Assembly: GCF_019966545.1 (NCBI RefSeq)
Contig: NZ_JAIMIC010000005.1
Location: forward strand, 248,001 to 312,000
Length of the DNA stretch: 64,000 nt
Direction of reading: 5' to 3'
Origin: Heliomarina baculiformis
GTDB lineage: Bacteria; Pseudomonadota; Alphaproteobacteria; Rhodobacterales; Rhodobacteraceae
A model generated the notes under the pieces. It made no database searches, was not told where the DNA came from, and worked only from the letters and a program-made list of their open reading frames with translations. This document shows, one piece after another, positions 45,541-55,758 of this stretch; position 1 is the stretch's first letter, and each line of letters opens with the position of its first letter. The position numbers and the translations under genes were made by a program.

Positions 45541-47808
45541 CTAATTTACCGCCCCACCCGGCGCACCGGGTGAATTCGCCTCATTTCCAACTACCCCCTT
45601 GGGCAGCCTGATAACGGCCATTGCTCCGTAATGGTTCTGGCCCTCGAAAACCGGGGCATCTTGCAAGGCAAGTGTGCCGCCGTGCTCCTCGATGATCTTC
45701 TTGACGATTGGCAACCCAAGGCCGGTCCCGGCATCCCGGGTCGTCACGTAGGGTTCGAAGAGCTTGGCCCGGTCCTCCGGCAAGCCAATACCATTGTCAG
45801 CCACCGAAATTTCTATCCCGCGGTCATCCTGAGACAACGCAACCCGTATCTCAGGCTCGATGCCTTCTGAACCCATTTTTTCGATACGGGTTTCAATTGC
45901 TTCGCCCGCGTTCTTGATAAGATTAGTCAACGCCTGCGACAGCATCGTAGAATCTATCTCCGCCATCAGAGGCTGCGACGGAAGATCAGCGTCGATCTTG
46001 ACGTCTGGTTGCCCTGTATGCTGAAGCAACACTGCATCTCTGACGAGGGCGGTCAAATCCTCGGCCCTGCGTTCCGGTTCGGGCATCCTTGCGAATTTTG
46101 AGAATTCATCGACGATGCGGCGCAAATCGCCAGTCTGCCGAACGATAACGTCCGTCATCGCTTCGAGCCGCTCACTATCGTCCCCGACCAGCGGCGAGAA
46201 CTTGCGTTTAATGCGCTCGGCAGACAGTTGGATGGGCGTCAGCGGATTTTTGATTTCATGTGCAATGCGCCGGGCAACGTCGCCCCAGGCTGCCATCCTC
46301 TGGGCGCTCACCAGATCCGTTACATCGTCAAACGCGACCACGTAGCCTTCGAGGCTGCCATCATCCTTGCGCCGCGTAGACATGCGAACAAGGAGGTTTT
46401 CAAGGCGGCCGCCGCGCGAAACTTTGACCTCGCCCTGAACGACCTCCTGGCCGCTTTGGATGAGGGCATCAAAGAGCTCGCCAAATTCGGGCACACCGAC
46501 CGAGAGAGCGACGAGCTGTTCTTCACCGGACCATGCCAGTAGCCTTTCTGCGGACCGGTTCACAAAAGTAACTCGGCCCTCAGGGTCCAGACCAACCACA
46601 CCGGAAGTCACCGAGGATAGGACTGAATCGAACAGCCTTCTCCGCCGTTCGATCTGCCGGTTGTTATCGAGAAGCGTATCGCGCTGACCTTTCAACTGCC
46701 GTGTCATCTGATTGAAGTAGCGGCCAAGCATTCCAATCTCGTCATCGCTTTCGTCTTCGATCACGCGAATATCGAGATCCCCTGCCCCAACCTGTTGAGC
46801 TGCCATAGTAAGACGACCGACCGGGCGAGAAAGCCGTTCTGCAAACCATAGGCCAAGCCAAATGGCCGCAAGAATAAGGATGACCGCAAAGCCAAGGTAA
46901 AGGACGCCGAACTCGAAAACCACGCGGCCGCGTTCGCTTTCGAGTTGCTGATATAGCCTGATCGTTTCCTTGGTCTCATCCAATAAATTGAGAATCTGCC
47001 CGTCGACGTCCCTGCTGACATAGAGGAAACGGTCGACAAAACCGTTCAACCGTACGAGCGCCCGGAATTCGTTGTTGTCCCAGTCCTGAATAATCTTGAG
47101 CCCGGTATCCCGCGCCTGCTGAATGTCTTCTTCCGTCGGTTGTTCGAAATTGAATAGATACGAACCTTCGCCCCGGGAACGTATTTCGCCGGTTCCATCG
47201 ACGACATAGGCCTCTTTCAGACCCCTTTGAATCTGCGGCTGCGCCTGACTTAGGACCTGTCGCAGTTCCGCATCACTCATGAAAACTGTCAGACGGCGGC
47301 TGTTATCCAGGAAGCGCCCCAAGGCCTGCGCGTCCTGTTGAAGATCTTCGCGTTGCTCTTCCTCATAGGCTTGGGCGGCAGCAAGCGACGAACCGACAAC
47401 GCGGCTCACGCGGTCGGAAAACCAGCCTTCCAGCCCCATGTTGATCGTCAACGCGGCAAAGACAGCAACAGTAACCGTGGGAATCAGAGCGAGAAGCGCA
47501 AACACCCCGATCAATCTCAGATGAAGGCGCGACCCCGCGGATTTTGCCCGACGGGCTGCGATGATGCGCCCAACCTGGCCAAGGACAAGCGCGGCCACGA
47601 CCAGAATATAGATGAGGTCCGCCAGCAGAATCGCGCGCAGCGCATCATTCGTCGGCCCGCGATCGATCGACCCCAATGATAGCGAAGTTACAAACGCAAG
47701 AAGCGGGCCAAGAACAACAAGGCCCAGCGTGGCAATGTTCTGGGCACGCTTGGTCCGACGCCATCTGTTGAGCGCCATTAAAGGAGATCTTTGTGACCGG
47801 GATACCAC
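45541..47808 (-). CDS. ntrY: Membrane sensor histidine kinase NtrY
   Basis: Sensor partner of NtrX. 755 residues. Hydrophobic segments near 30-55, 65-85 and 100-125, a periplasmic sensor region of about 170 residues, another helix near 300-325, then HAMP (about 325-380), PAS (about 390-495), the HisKA helix with the phospho-acceptor His in RRIAHEIKNPLTPIQLSAER, and HATPase_c with LTNLIKNAGEAIET, VADNGIGLPEDRA and GTGLGLPIVKKIIEEHG. The domain order and position between ntrC and ntrX identify it. Confidence 0.96.
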   Translation of the reverse strand: MVSRSQRSPLMALNRWRRTKRAQNIATLGLVVLGPLLAFVTSLSLGSIDRGPTNDALRAILLADLIYILVVAALVLGQVGRIIAARRAKSAGSRLHLRLIGVFALLALIPTVTVAVFAALTINMGLEGWFSDRVSRVVGSSLAAAQAYEEEQREDLQQDAQALGRFLDNSRRLTVFMSDAELRQVLSQAQPQIQRGLKEAYVVDGTGEIRSRGEGSYLFNFEQPTEEDIQQARDTGLKIIQDWDNNEFRALVRLNGFVDRFLYVSRDVDGQILNLLDETKETIRLYQQLESERGRVVFEFGVLYLGFAVILILAAIWLGLWFAERLSRPVGRLTMAAQQVGAGDLDIRVIEDESDDEIGMLGRYFNQMTRQLKGQRDTLLDNNRQIERRRRLFDSVLSSVTSGVVGLDPEGRVTFVNRSAERLLAWSGEEQLVALSVGVPEFGELFDALIQSGQEVVQGEVKVSRGGRLENLLVRMSTRRKDDGSLEGYVVAFDDVTDLVSAQRMAAWGDVARRIAHEIKNPLTPIQLSAERIKRKFSPLVGDDSERLEAMTDVIVRQTGDLRRIVDEFSKFARMPEPERRAEDLTALVRDAVLLQHTGQPDVKIDADLPSQPLMAEIDSTMLSQALTNLIKNAGEAIETRIEKMGSEGIEPEIRVALSQDDRGIEISVADNGIGLPEDRAKLFEPYVTTRDAGTGLGLPIVKKIIEEHGGTLALQDAPVFEGQNHYGAMAVIRLPKGVVGNEANSPGAPGGAVN

Positions 47809-47906
47809 CCGCTGCCCTCACCTGATGTGTCGCTTTCGCAACGAACCGCCAAATGTCGTAGTCTCGCCCGGCGCATATACCGGGATGCCACGCTTCTGTG
47901 ACGATT

Positions 47907-49277
47907 TTACATCAATTTGCGGCGCCGTGTCACCTGTATATCTAAATCAGATATTTTCTTTCGCAGGGTATTGCGGTTGATGCCAAGCAAATCGGCACAT
48001 TTCGCCTGATTTCCGCCAGTCGCCTCCAGAGCAATCTCGATCAGAGGCGTCTCAACTTCCTTTAGGATCCGCGTGTAAAGCCCCGGAGGTGGAAGCATAT
48101 TTCCGTGCAGGTCAAAATAACGACGGAGGTGCCGTGCAACCGAGGAAGCCAGTTTTTCGGTATCTCCTCCACCAAGCACAGGTTCCATTTCCGGTTGGCT
48201 TCCGAGAACCTGTTCAACTTCCTGCCGGGCAATCTCATCAGAGCGGCTTGTCAGAACCAGTCGGCGAATCGCATTTTCAAGCTGTCGCACGTTACCCGGC
48301 CAGCTGTAAGCGCGGAACAATTCTTCGGATTCGGCCGAAAGCCAGCGTTTCTGCGCACCTTCCCGTTCGGCGCGCGCGAGAAAATGTTGAGCGAGCAAAG
48401 GAACGTCATCGACACGCTCGCGAAGACTTGGCACGTGAATCGTCGCCCCACTCAACCGATAATAAAGATCCTGACGTACCTGACCGGCTTCCATCGCAGA
48501 ATTAAGGTTGTTCTGACTGGTTGCCATGAACCTTGGAAGGTGGTCGCCCGGCGCATCCATCATACGCACGATCCGCGCCTGAATTTCATCGTCTATATCG
48601 GCGATCTCGTCGATCAGAAGTGTCCCGCCCTTGACCCGTGCGAGCACACGGGCCGGCCCCTCGATATCCTGCAGGTCCGCGCCCGTTATCGTGATGAACG
48701 GCAGAGTGCGACGATCCGAGAAATCATGTATCGCCCGCGCGATAAGCGATTTTCCGGTGCCGCTTTCACCAGAGATGAGAACCGGTAGATCCGTATTCAT
48801 TACGCGCGCGACCAGCCGGTACAAGGCTTGCATTACCTTTGTACGTCCCACCAACGGCAGGTCGTCCGGCCGATCATCTTCCGGCGCTTGAATGGCGCTG
48901 CTACCCGAATGCCTCTTGAGCTCAAGCGCGCGCGCCGTCCGTTTCATCAGGTCAGGAAGGTCGAACGGCTTTGGCAGGTAATCGTATGCTTCCGCTTCGG
49001 CAGCCTGAATCGCTGTCATAATCGTATTCTGCGCGGAGATGACAATTACCGGCAGACCGGGACGGTCTATCGCGATCTTGGGGAGCATTTCCAAACCGTT
49101 GCCGTCGGGCATGACCACATCGGAAATAACAACGTCGCCTTTGCCTTCGCCTACCCAACGCATAAGCGTCGTCAGTGAACTGGTGGCGTGGACCTTGCAT
49201 CCCGCCCGCGTCAGTGCCTGAGTAAGAACCGTACGGATCGTGCGGTCATCGTCGGCTACCAGTACTGTGCCATCCAT
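47907..49277 (-). CDS. ntrC: Nitrogen regulator NtrC, lacking the GAFTGA loop
   Basis: Response regulator of nitrogen assimilation, paired with NtrB. 456 residues: receiver (1-118) with Asp53 in [16 protein letters not shown]+ domain (about 140-365) with Walker [15 protein letters not shown] and Walker [14 protein letters not shown], and C-terminal Fis helix-turn-helix ([20 protein letters not shown]). Between [20 protein letters not shown] and the Walker B segment there is no ELFGHEKGAFTGA. The related NtrC of Rhodobacter capsulatus also lacks it and is known to activate sigma-70 polymerase, so the same is expected here. Confidence 0.96.
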   Translation of the reverse strand: MDGTVLVADDDRTIRTVLTQALTRAGCKVHATSSLTTLMRWVGEGKGDVVISDVVMPDGNGLEMLPKIAIDRPGLPVIVISAQNTIMTAIQAAEAEAYDYLPKPFDLPDLMKRTARALELKRHSGSSAIQAPEDDRPDDLPLVGRTKVMQALYRLVARVMNTDLPVLISGESGTGKSLIARAIHDFSDRRTLPFITITGADLQDIEGPARVLARVKGGTLLIDEIADIDDEIQARIVRMMDAPGDHLPRFMATSQNNLNSAMEAGQVRQDLYYRLSGATIHVPSLRERVDDVPLLAQHFLARAEREGAQKRWLSAESEELFRAYSWPGNVRQLENAIRRLVLTSRSDEIARQEVEQVLGSQPEMEPVLGGGDTEKLASSVARHLRRYFDLHGNMLPPPGLYTRILKEVETPLIEIALEATGGNQAKCADLLGINRNTLRKKISDLDIQVTRRRKLM

Positions 49278-49288
49278 TGGTTACTCTC

Positions 49289-50359
49289 CTAGTTTGACGC
49301 TCCCCGCGGCACGCGCGGGAGAGAAAGACGGAACACAGTGCGTCCCGGGACTGACGTCACCGAGATCCAGCCATTGTGGTCCGATATGATTTTGCTGACG
49401 AGCGCCAGACCGAGTCCGGTGCCGTTTTCGCGCCCGGATACGAAAGGATCGAAGACGTCGTCTTTGATCTTTTCCGGCAATCCGGGCCCATCATCGATAA
49501 TTTCCACCTGAAGCGGCAGCGACTGTCCGCTTCCATCGCTACGCCGCAATCGAAAGGAGTGCTCGAAATAAGAGTGGATCCTGATAGTCCCACCTTTGGG
49601 ATCGGCGGCTTCAGACGCGTTTTTCAGGAGGTTCAGAACAACCTGCAGCAATTGATCCGGATCGCCATAGGCCAGCGGCAAGGACGGATCGTAATCTTCT
49701 ATGATCTTCATATGCGCACCGAACCCGAGCAATGCGGAACGTCGTGCACGGTCCAGAACGTCGTGGATATTGACCGGCTTTCGGTCAGGTTCGCTTAGAT
49801 TGCCGAACTGCTCAACTTGCTCGAGCAGTTTCACGATCCTGCGGCTTTCTGCGACGATAAGATCTGTGAGTTCAAGATCTTCCGAAGACAAGTTCATGCT
49901 GAGCAGCTGCGCAGCTCCGGTAATGCCTGCCAAGGGGTTCTTTATTTCATGCGCGAGCATCTCAGCCATCCCGATTGCCGATTGCGCGGCGGACTTTACC
50001 GAATGGCTTTGTGTCATCCGTCCTGCAAGTTCCCGCGGGGTGATCATAAGTATCATACACCCTTCTTGCCCAATCAGCGGCGCAATTTGCAGCGCACATT
50101 GAAGTGGCGCCCGGCTTCCGCAGCCTACATCGACATCATTCACGAAAAGAGCGGTGCTCTTATCACGCGCCTTGTCAAACGCCTCTTCAATCGGGGTATC
50201 AACCCTTATCTGGCTCCAAACTGACTGCCCCGTCACGGTTTTGGACGAGGCGTTAAGAAACCCCTCTCCGGCGCTGTTTACATCCTGGATATTGTTGTTC
50301 TGATCGATAACAAAGGCAGGCACCGGCAAGGAGGCCCAGATCGCATTTTCCGGTATCAT
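49289..50359 (-). CDS. ntrB: Nitrogen sensor kinase NtrB
   Basis: Cytoplasmic histidine kinase controlled by PII proteins, acting on NtrC. 356 residues: PAS at about 8-110, HisKA with phospho-acceptor His in MLAHEIKNPLAGITGAAQLL near residue 137, and HATPase_c with LQVVLNLLKNASEAAD, IIDDGPGLPEK and GTGLGLALVSKIISDHNG. No membrane helix. It overlaps the dusB stop by four bases and ntrC follows after 11, so the three form an operon. Confidence 0.96.
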   Translation of the reverse strand: MIPENAIWASLPVPAFVIDQNNNIQDVNSAGEGFLNASSKTVTGQSVWSQIRVDTPIEEAFDKARDKSTALFVNDVDVGCGSRAPLQCALQIAPLIGQEGCMILMITPRELAGRMTQSHSVKSAAQSAIGMAEMLAHEIKNPLAGITGAAQLLSMNLSSEDLELTDLIVAESRRIVKLLEQVEQFGNLSEPDRKPVNIHDVLDRARRSALLGFGAHMKIIEDYDPSLPLAYGDPDQLLQVVLNLLKNASEAADPKGGTIRIHSYFEHSFRLRRSDGSGQSLPLQVEIIDDGPGLPEKIKDDVFDPFVSGRENGTGLGLALVSKIISDHNGWISVTSVPGRTVFRLSLPRVPRGASN

Positions 50360-51339
50360 GCAGCTACCTTGGCTGGTGTTGTCAGAGCATCGCCCAGCAA
50401 GTTCACGACACTCTCCGGATCCTGCTCGGTCAGAACCATTCGCCGCAGATCGGTGCGTGTTCCAGCGTGGTCCATATACCAGCCGAGATGCTTTCTTGCC
50501 ACGCGAACACCGAGGGTGCGACCGTAGAAACCCATCATGGATTGGTAGTGATCCGAAACGAGATCGACCAAATCTGTTCCCGTCGGAATCACGGGGCCGG
50601 CGGTCTTACCAAGCGCATGTGTAACTTCGGCCAGAACCCAAGGTCGGCCCTGCGCCCCCCTCCCGATCATCACACCATCCGCGCCGGATTTCGCCAAGGC
50701 CGTTCTGGCTGAACCGAAATCGACGATATCTCCATTCGCAACAACAGGCACATCCACTGCATTCACAACGTCACGTATAGCGGTCCAGTCGGCTGTACCC
50801 TTGTAGAACTGGCACCTCGTTCTGCCATGTATCGTGATCATGGCAACGCCGGCATCCTGCGCCCGTTTGGCAATATGCGCCGCGTTCAGGGAACTTGAAT
50901 CCCAACCAAGTCGGGTCTTTAAAGTCACGGGGACATCCACCGCTTCGACGACGGCTTCGATCAACCGCAATGCATGGTCCGGGGTTTTCATCAATGCCGA
51001 ACCGGATTCACCGCTGGTAACCTTCTTGGCGGGACAGCCCATATTGATATCGATCACTTTAGCGCCGAAACCAGCCACCTGCCGAGCAGCTTCTGCCATC
51101 CAATAGGTCTCACGACCTGCAAGTTGCACAGCGGTGTTTTCGATGTCCGCGCTCAGCTCGGCGCGTTCGCGAACACCGGGTTTGGATTGAACCATTTCCT
51201 GGCTTGCCACCATTTCACTGACCACCATCCCGGCCCCGAATTTCGTAACCAAATCACGGAACGGTCGGTCGGTGATTCCAGCCATAGGCGCCAGAAGGAC
51301 CGGAGAAGAAAGCGTTTTATTTGCGAGTTTGAACGTCAC
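50356..51339 (-). CDS. dusB: tRNA-dihydrouridine synthase DusB (NifR3)
   Basis: FMN-dependent enzyme reducing uridine to dihydrouridine in tRNA. 327 residues, TIM barrel. Conserved: LAPMAGITDRPFRDLVTKFG near the N-terminus, INMGCPAKKVTSGESGSALM with the catalytic Cys, TLKTRLGWD, ITIHGRTRCQFYKGTADWTA, and VMIGRGAQGRPWV near the phosphate site. Known as nifR3 in older Rhodobacter work because it precedes ntrB. Divergent from ispDF across 197 bases. Confidence 0.97.
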   Translation of the reverse strand: MTFKLANKTLSSPVLLAPMAGITDRPFRDLVTKFGAGMVVSEMVASQEMVQSKPGVRERAELSADIENTAVQLAGRETYWMAEAARQVAGFGAKVIDINMGCPAKKVTSGESGSALMKTPDHALRLIEAVVEAVDVPVTLKTRLGWDSSSLNAAHIAKRAQDAGVAMITIHGRTRCQFYKGTADWTAIRDVVNAVDVPVVANGDIVDFGSARTALAKSGADGVMIGRGAQGRPWVLAEVTHALGKTAGPVIPTGTDLVDLVSDHYQSMMGFYGRTLGVRVARKHLGWYMDHAGTRTDLRRMVLTEQDPESVVNLLGDALTTPAKVAA

Positions 51340-51536
51340 ATGCCTAAACCTTGTGCACTTGGACCGTTTCTATCGAGATCACTGCAGTTGAACAACGAAA
51401 CCGCTCGATCTTAGTGAGATCGGCTCCGTGTTCGCCTATTTTTTAATCAAAAGACGTCGGGCAATTGCGCCGTGTGGCATCCCGACATAAACACCATATA
51501 GTCTGACGAATATTCTTGGAAATCCGGAGTTATCTC

Positions 51537-52676
51537 ATGCGCATTGCCGCTCTTATCGTCGCCGCTGGTCGCGGAACGCGAGCTGGCGGTTCAGTCGCAA
51601 AGCAATGGCAGATGATCGCCGGGATATCGGTTTTGGATCACACTTTGAAGGCGTTTGACGCGAACCCTAAAATTGACCGAATTGCATTGGTCTTGAGCCC
51701 TGGAGAGACCGAAAAGGCGGAACGGTACAGAAATGCCGGATATATCGTCGCAATGGGTGGTTCGGAGCGTTCAATCTCGGTCAGGAACGGGCTTGAGGCA
51801 CTGACCTCCTTTGAACCTGACAAGGTGCTTATCCACGATGCCGCCCGGCCTTGTGTGTCATCCGTGCTGATAGACCGTGTTATCTATGCGCTCGAAACGC
51901 ACGAAGGTGCTGCGCCTGCCCTGCCAGTCATTGACGCCCTCTGGACGGGGCAAGAGGGTTTGGTGTCTGGGACCCGAGACCGAACTGATCTTTATCGCGC
52001 GCAAACGCCGCAGGGATTTTCCTTTTGCAGAATTCTCGAAGCGCATAAGTCACATGGCGATGGCACGGCACCGGATGACGTCACCGTGGCGCGGGCAGAA
52101 AATATCGACGTGGCGATAGTTGCTGGCGACGATGACAATCTGAAAGTGACGATGCCGGAGGATTTCGAAAAAGCGGCAAGAATATTGGGAGCACAGCGGA
52201 TGGTCAGGTTAGGAAACGGATTTGACGTACATCGGTTCGGTCCCGGCGATCATGTAACCTTGTGTGGTGTGCGTGTTCCTCACGACCGTTCCTTGCAGGG
52301 CCATTCGGACGCTGATGTTGGCATGCATGCCATTACCGATGCGATCTATGGCGCGCTCGCGAAAGGCGACATCGGCCAACATTTCCCGCCAAGTGACCCG
52401 CAATGGAAAGGTGCCTCCAGCGACATTTTCCTTCGCCATGCGGTTGAGCTTGCTGGCAAATTGGGCTGGGCAATAGGAAACGTTGACTGCACGCTTATCT
52501 GCGAGCAGCCAAAGATCGGCCCGCATGCCGAAGATATGCGCAATGCGCTGGCGCGGATCATGGACACTTCGCTAGATGTCGTGTCGGTCAAGGCGACAAC
52601 GTCGGAACAGCTTGGCTTTACAGGTCGAGGTGAAGGCATCGCCGCGATGGCAACGGCAACACTGGTGGCAAAATGA
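51537..52676 (+). CDS. ispDF: Bifunctional IspD/IspF of the MEP isoprenoid pathway
   Basis: Fusion of 2-C-methylerythritol 4-phosphate cytidylyltransferase and MECDP synthase, the form common in alphaproteobacteria. 379 residues from ATG 51537 (CGGAG upstream). IspD half (1-220): [14 protein letters not shown] for CTP binding, [12 protein letters not shown], and [20 protein letters not shown]. IspF half (222-379): [20 protein letters not shown] with the zinc ligands, [20 protein letters not shown] and [17 protein letters not shown]. The next gene overlaps by four bases. Confidence 0.98.
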   Translation: MRIAALIVAAGRGTRAGGSVAKQWQMIAGISVLDHTLKAFDANPKIDRIALVLSPGETEKAERYRNAGYIVAMGGSERSISVRNGLEALTSFEPDKVLIHDAARPCVSSVLIDRVIYALETHEGAAPALPVIDALWTGQEGLVSGTRDRTDLYRAQTPQGFSFCRILEAHKSHGDGTAPDDVTVARAENIDVAIVAGDDDNLKVTMPEDFEKAARILGAQRMVRLGNGFDVHRFGPGDHVTLCGVRVPHDRSLQGHSDADVGMHAITDAIYGALAKGDIGQHFPPSDPQWKGASSDIFLRHAVELAGKLGWAIGNVDCTLICEQPKIGPHAEDMRNALARIMDTSLDVVSVKATTSEQLGFTGRGEGIAAMATATLVAK

Positions 52677-53173
52677 ACAAGCTTGCGCAAACAATAGGCA
52701 CCGTCTTTGGTGTTGGATACCTGAAACCCGCACCCGGGACTTGGGGCTCGGCTTTCACTCTCTTGTTGGTCTGGCTTCTTCACATGATTGGTGGCTTTCC
52801 GCTCATTTTGGCCTGCATTCTCATATCTTTTGTTATTGGACTATGGGCGACCCGTCAGATCACAGAGGCGCAGGATAATGCAGACCCTTCAGAGGTTGTG
52901 ATTGATGAACTCGTCGGACAGGCGATCGCGCTGCTACCGCTGTCCTACTCGGCCAGTTCCATGGGTATCCCGATCATGGCCTTGTGGCCCGGCTGGATCG
53001 CCGCGTTTCTGTTGTTCCGTCTCTTCGACATTTGGAAGCCGGGCCCGGTTGGCTGGGCGGACCGACGCCATGACCCTCTCGGCGTCATGCTTGATGATGT
53101 CATCGCCGGGATCCTCGCTGCCATAGGTGTTGTAATTTTGGCTGGTCTGGCACACGGAGTGATCGGTGTATGA
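52673..53173 (+). CDS. pgpA: Phosphatidylglycerophosphatase A
   Basis: Membrane enzyme producing phosphatidylglycerol from its phosphate. 166 residues with four hydrophobic segments. Family motifs: [13 protein letters not shown] near residue 15, [14 protein letters not shown] with the acidic DE pair, and [18 protein letters not shown] plus [14 protein letters not shown] with further acidic residues. Overlaps both ispDF and the next gene by four bases, so the three are co-translated. Confidence 0.96.
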   Translation: MNKLAQTIGTVFGVGYLKPAPGTWGSAFTLLLVWLLHMIGGFPLILACILISFVIGLWATRQITEAQDNADPSEVVIDELVGQAIALLPLSYSASSMGIPIMALWPGWIAAFLLFRLFDIWKPGPVGWADRRHDPLGVMLDDVIAGILAAIGVVILAGLAHGVIGV

Positions 53174-53655
53174 GCGCAGCGGAGGTTCTAAAGTTGGCGC
53201 GGCGGTCAAACATCATGATCGCTACTGCGGAAAGCTGTACCGGCGGTTTGGTTGCGGCCGCCTTGACAGATCTTCCCGGATCGTCGGAGGTATTCGACCG
53301 GGGTTTTGTGACGTATTCGAATGCTGCCAAAGCGGATATGCTCCAAGTTAGCGGTAGTACAATCGAACAATTCGGCGCGGTCTCGCAAGAAGTCGCGCGG
53401 GAAATGGCAGACGGCGCTTTGAGAGCCTCTCAAGCACAACTATCCGTATCAATCACAGGTATCGCCGGGCCTGGAGGCTCCGAGCACAAACCAGAGGGCC
53501 GCGTCTGCTTTGGGCTGGCCGTCGATGGCCACACGACTTCCACAGAAACGGTCGAGTTTGGCGCATTGGGGCGAACGAATGTAAGAGAAGCAGCCCGAGA
53601 TCATGCGTTGGAACTGCTGCAAAAAGCTATTCTCGACTTACAGAACTCGCTCTAG
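53170..53655 (+). CDS. pncC: CinA C-terminal family nicotinamide-nucleotide amidohydrolase
   Basis: Short CinA form (161 residues) with only the PncC domain, which deamidates NMN to nicotinic acid mononucleotide in pyridine nucleotide salvage. Landmarks are IMIATAESCTGGLVAAALTD with the catalytic Ser-Cys-Thr, VFDRGFVTYSNAAKADML, GALRASQAQLSVSITGIAGP and GRVCFGLAVDG. The N-terminal MoCF-like domain of full CinA is absent, as in many Proteobacteria. Last gene of the ispDF-pgpA-pncC set. Confidence 0.95.
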   Translation: MSAAEVLKLARRSNIMIATAESCTGGLVAAALTDLPGSSEVFDRGFVTYSNAAKADMLQVSGSTIEQFGAVSQEVAREMADGALRASQAQLSVSITGIAGPGGSEHKPEGRVCFGLAVDGHTTSTETVEFGALGRTNVREAARDHALELLQKAILDLQNSL

Positions 53656-53714
53656 CGAAGAAGCGTTAGAACCACAGATATTACTAAAGGTTTACGCGCC
53701 AAAAGCTGCCGATA

Positions 53715-54158
53715 TCACCCATACAAGGCGTCAGCGCGATTTTCGAAAGCGCGCACGATCCTTTGCATGGCTTCGTTGAAAACGAGCCCAATGACGCGTT
53801 GCAGGATCGCGTTCTTGAACTCGAAATCCACGTTGAAGTGAACGTTGCAACCGCCCTCGACGTCTTCAAACCGCCACTCGGATTTGAGATACCGAAAAGG
53901 CCCGTCCAAATATTCCGTATCGATCTTTCGCTTGTCGTGCCACAACGTCACGCGGCTTCCGAACTTCTCGCGGAAGACCTTGAAGCTGATAACAAGGTCG
54001 GCCTCAAGAATCGTGGCTTCGTCTTTTGGTATCGTTTCGCGGATACGCGCAGCCGCGCACCAAGGTAGAAACTCGGGGTACTGGCCCACATCAGCGACCA
54101 GATCGTACATCTGCTGGCTGGAATATGGGAGAAATCGTGTCTCGGCGTGGCTGGGCAT
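53715..54158 (-). CDS. COQ10/RatA family START-like protein
   Basis: 147-residue START/SRPBCC protein. In mitochondria COQ10 binds coenzyme Q and supports respiration; the bacterial relative RatA was described as acting on 50S subunits. Motifs: ETRFLPYSSQQMYDLVADVG, YPEFLPWCAAARIRE, FREKFGSRVTLWHDKRKI and the C-terminal helix VFNEAMQRIVRAFENRADAL. In alphaproteobacteria the gene usually lies near lipA or ispDF, and lipA is about 3 kb away. I prefer the ubiquinone-binding reading. Confidence 0.9.
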   Translation of the reverse strand: MPSHAETRFLPYSSQQMYDLVADVGQYPEFLPWCAAARIRETIPKDEATILEADLVISFKVFREKFGSRVTLWHDKRKIDTEYLDGPFRYLKSEWRFEDVEGGCNVHFNVDFEFKNAILQRVIGLVFNEAMQRIVRAFENRADALYG

Positions 54159-54257
54159 GTTATCTTTGATCTGTATTCCGGAACTTTCCCGTCTCTCCTA
54201 TGAAACAGGCCCAAGATCAACCCAAGCATCAGTCAGTCGCGGTAAATCAGGTTACAA

Positions 54258-54719
54258 TCAGGTGAGTAGATCCAAACGACCAACAGGCGAAACAGTGCCT
54301 TCGGTGCCGTTGTCTTTTGTTTGCCACTGACTGGCCGTGGGCGTCGGAAGAAGTGGCTTGACGGCAAAATCGCGCATTCCGCTAAGCAACATCAGCAGCG
54401 GCATATGGCCGTCAATGGAAAGCGCAAGGTCACGTGCCAGAGCTTTGTCGCTGAACGTGTAACCATCTTCTTCACGGCCTGCTTCACGAAGCGCTTGCCG
54501 GTTGTTTTCGGTGCGCTCCAAGGGAGTGGGCCGAGATATCGCTAACACCTTTTTGGTAGCCGAATGATCTGGCGAAGTTTCCGAAAGTGCTGCTACGCGC
54601 GAAGCCCGTTCAGTGATCTCAGCTGAGCCATGCTGAAGTACAGCACCATGTACCGGAGCGCTGGCAAGTACGGCTCGCCAAGGATCGATACCAAGATTGT
54701 TTGCAGCGATTTGCGTCAC
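54258..54719 (-). CDS. Hypothetical protein, 153 residues
   Basis: Begins with GTG (54719) preceded by AAAGG at about eight bases. No signal peptide or membrane helix. Polar and partly disordered in the middle (SPDHSATKKVLAISRPTPLE), with a more ordered-looking part at about 90-120 (SDKALARDLALSIDGHMPLL). Codon use looks coding. I do not recognise a family and the neighbours (COQ10-like and hpt) give no hint. It could be a lineage-specific protein. Confidence 0.5.
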   Translation of the reverse strand: MTQIAANNLGIDPWRAVLASAPVHGAVLQHGSAEITERASRVAALSETSPDHSATKKVLAISRPTPLERTENNRQALREAGREEDGYTFSDKALARDLALSIDGHMPLLMLLSGMRDFAVKPLLPTPTASQWQTKDNGTEGTVSPVGRLDLLT

Positions 54720-54900
54720 GAATCTGACCTTTTGAAGGATAGCGTTAAAAAGTTAGTTCAATTACGGCATTTATACAGCAACAACGCCACAATTCCGTAA
54801 CAATTGCAAATTTTCAATCGACGTTGCTGGCAACCAATTCATTTGGCATGACAGTCTGGACCATTTTGGCAGATTGTTCAGAACCACGAAGGAAAAACCG

Positions 54901-55440
54901 ATGCCGGACAAGACATATGTCATCGACGAGTTGATCTCTGCCAAGGCCATCGCCGCTCGAATCGAATCCCTCTGCCGGGATATCCGCCGGGAGTTCCGAA
55001 ATACGGATAAGCTTGTTGTTGTCGGCCTCTTGCGCGGCAGCTTCATCTTTATTGCTGACCTTGTTCGGGAACTCGATCTGCCCATTGAAGTCGACTTTCT
55101 CGAAGCCTCTTCATATGGCGACGGGATGGAATCGAGTCGGGAAGTTCGCATCCTGAAAGACTTGCGAGCCGCGATCGAAGGACGCGATGTACTCGTGGTC
55201 GAGGATATCGTTGACACCGGCCACACGCTCAACCATGTGATCGCCCTGCTCAAAAGCCGCAAACCGGCGCATTTGAGATCTATCGCACTCCTGGATAAGC
55301 CCAGCCGTCGGGAGGTTGATTTTCGTGCCGACTGGATCGGATTCGAAATACCGGATGAGTTCGTCGTCGGATACGGTATCGACTTTGCTCAACGGAACAG
55401 GAATTTGCCTTATATCGGTAAGGTCCGCTTCACCGAGTAG
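54901..55440 (+). CDS. hpt: Hypoxanthine phosphoribosyltransferase
   Basis: Purine salvage: hypoxanthine or guanine plus PRPP gives IMP or GMP. 179 residues from ATG 54901 with GAAGGA upstream; an ATG nine codons earlier lacks a site. Motifs: [36 protein letters not shown], and the PRPP loop [20 protein letters not shown]. The C-terminal [19 protein letters not shown] carries the base-contact region. A single gene. Confidence 0.97.
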   Translation: MPDKTYVIDELISAKAIAARIESLCRDIRREFRNTDKLVVVGLLRGSFIFIADLVRELDLPIEVDFLEASSYGDGMESSREVRILKDLRAAIEGRDVLVVEDIVDTGHTLNHVIALLKSRKPAHLRSIALLDKPSRREVDFRADWIGFEIPDEFVVGYGIDFAQRNRNLPYIGKVRFTE

Positions 55441-55758
55441 CTTTACGCCAGGATGATGATTGTCATGAGGACCAACTCGCTTGTGGTGCTCCCTTCACAC
55501 TTTCGCGAGAACTCGTGACCGTAACTCACGTGAAAGCCCTACTATTCAGCGACTTGTCACTCAAGTTTCGCGATCAAACGCCTATTTGGTGGCCATACCG
55601 GAAGCAGCTCAAGCTTACCGTCACATTTCAGAAAACGCATATAACGTCGATTTACTGGGTGGGCGTTGTTAATGCACCCCGTTGACAGGACTGTGCAATT
55701 TCAACGTCGGAACAAGCGTGTATACTCCCGCAAGGTGATCAAGCTTAGGAGACCCCGA
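55441..55758. other. 318-base gap before the cytochrome c' gene
   Basis: No credible gene. A TATACT at 55721-55726 is a good -10 for the cytochrome gene but no matching -35 sits at 16-18 bases (only TTTCAA at 55699); TTGACA at 55682-55687 is too far. The rest shows nothing I can interpret. Confidence 0.5.
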
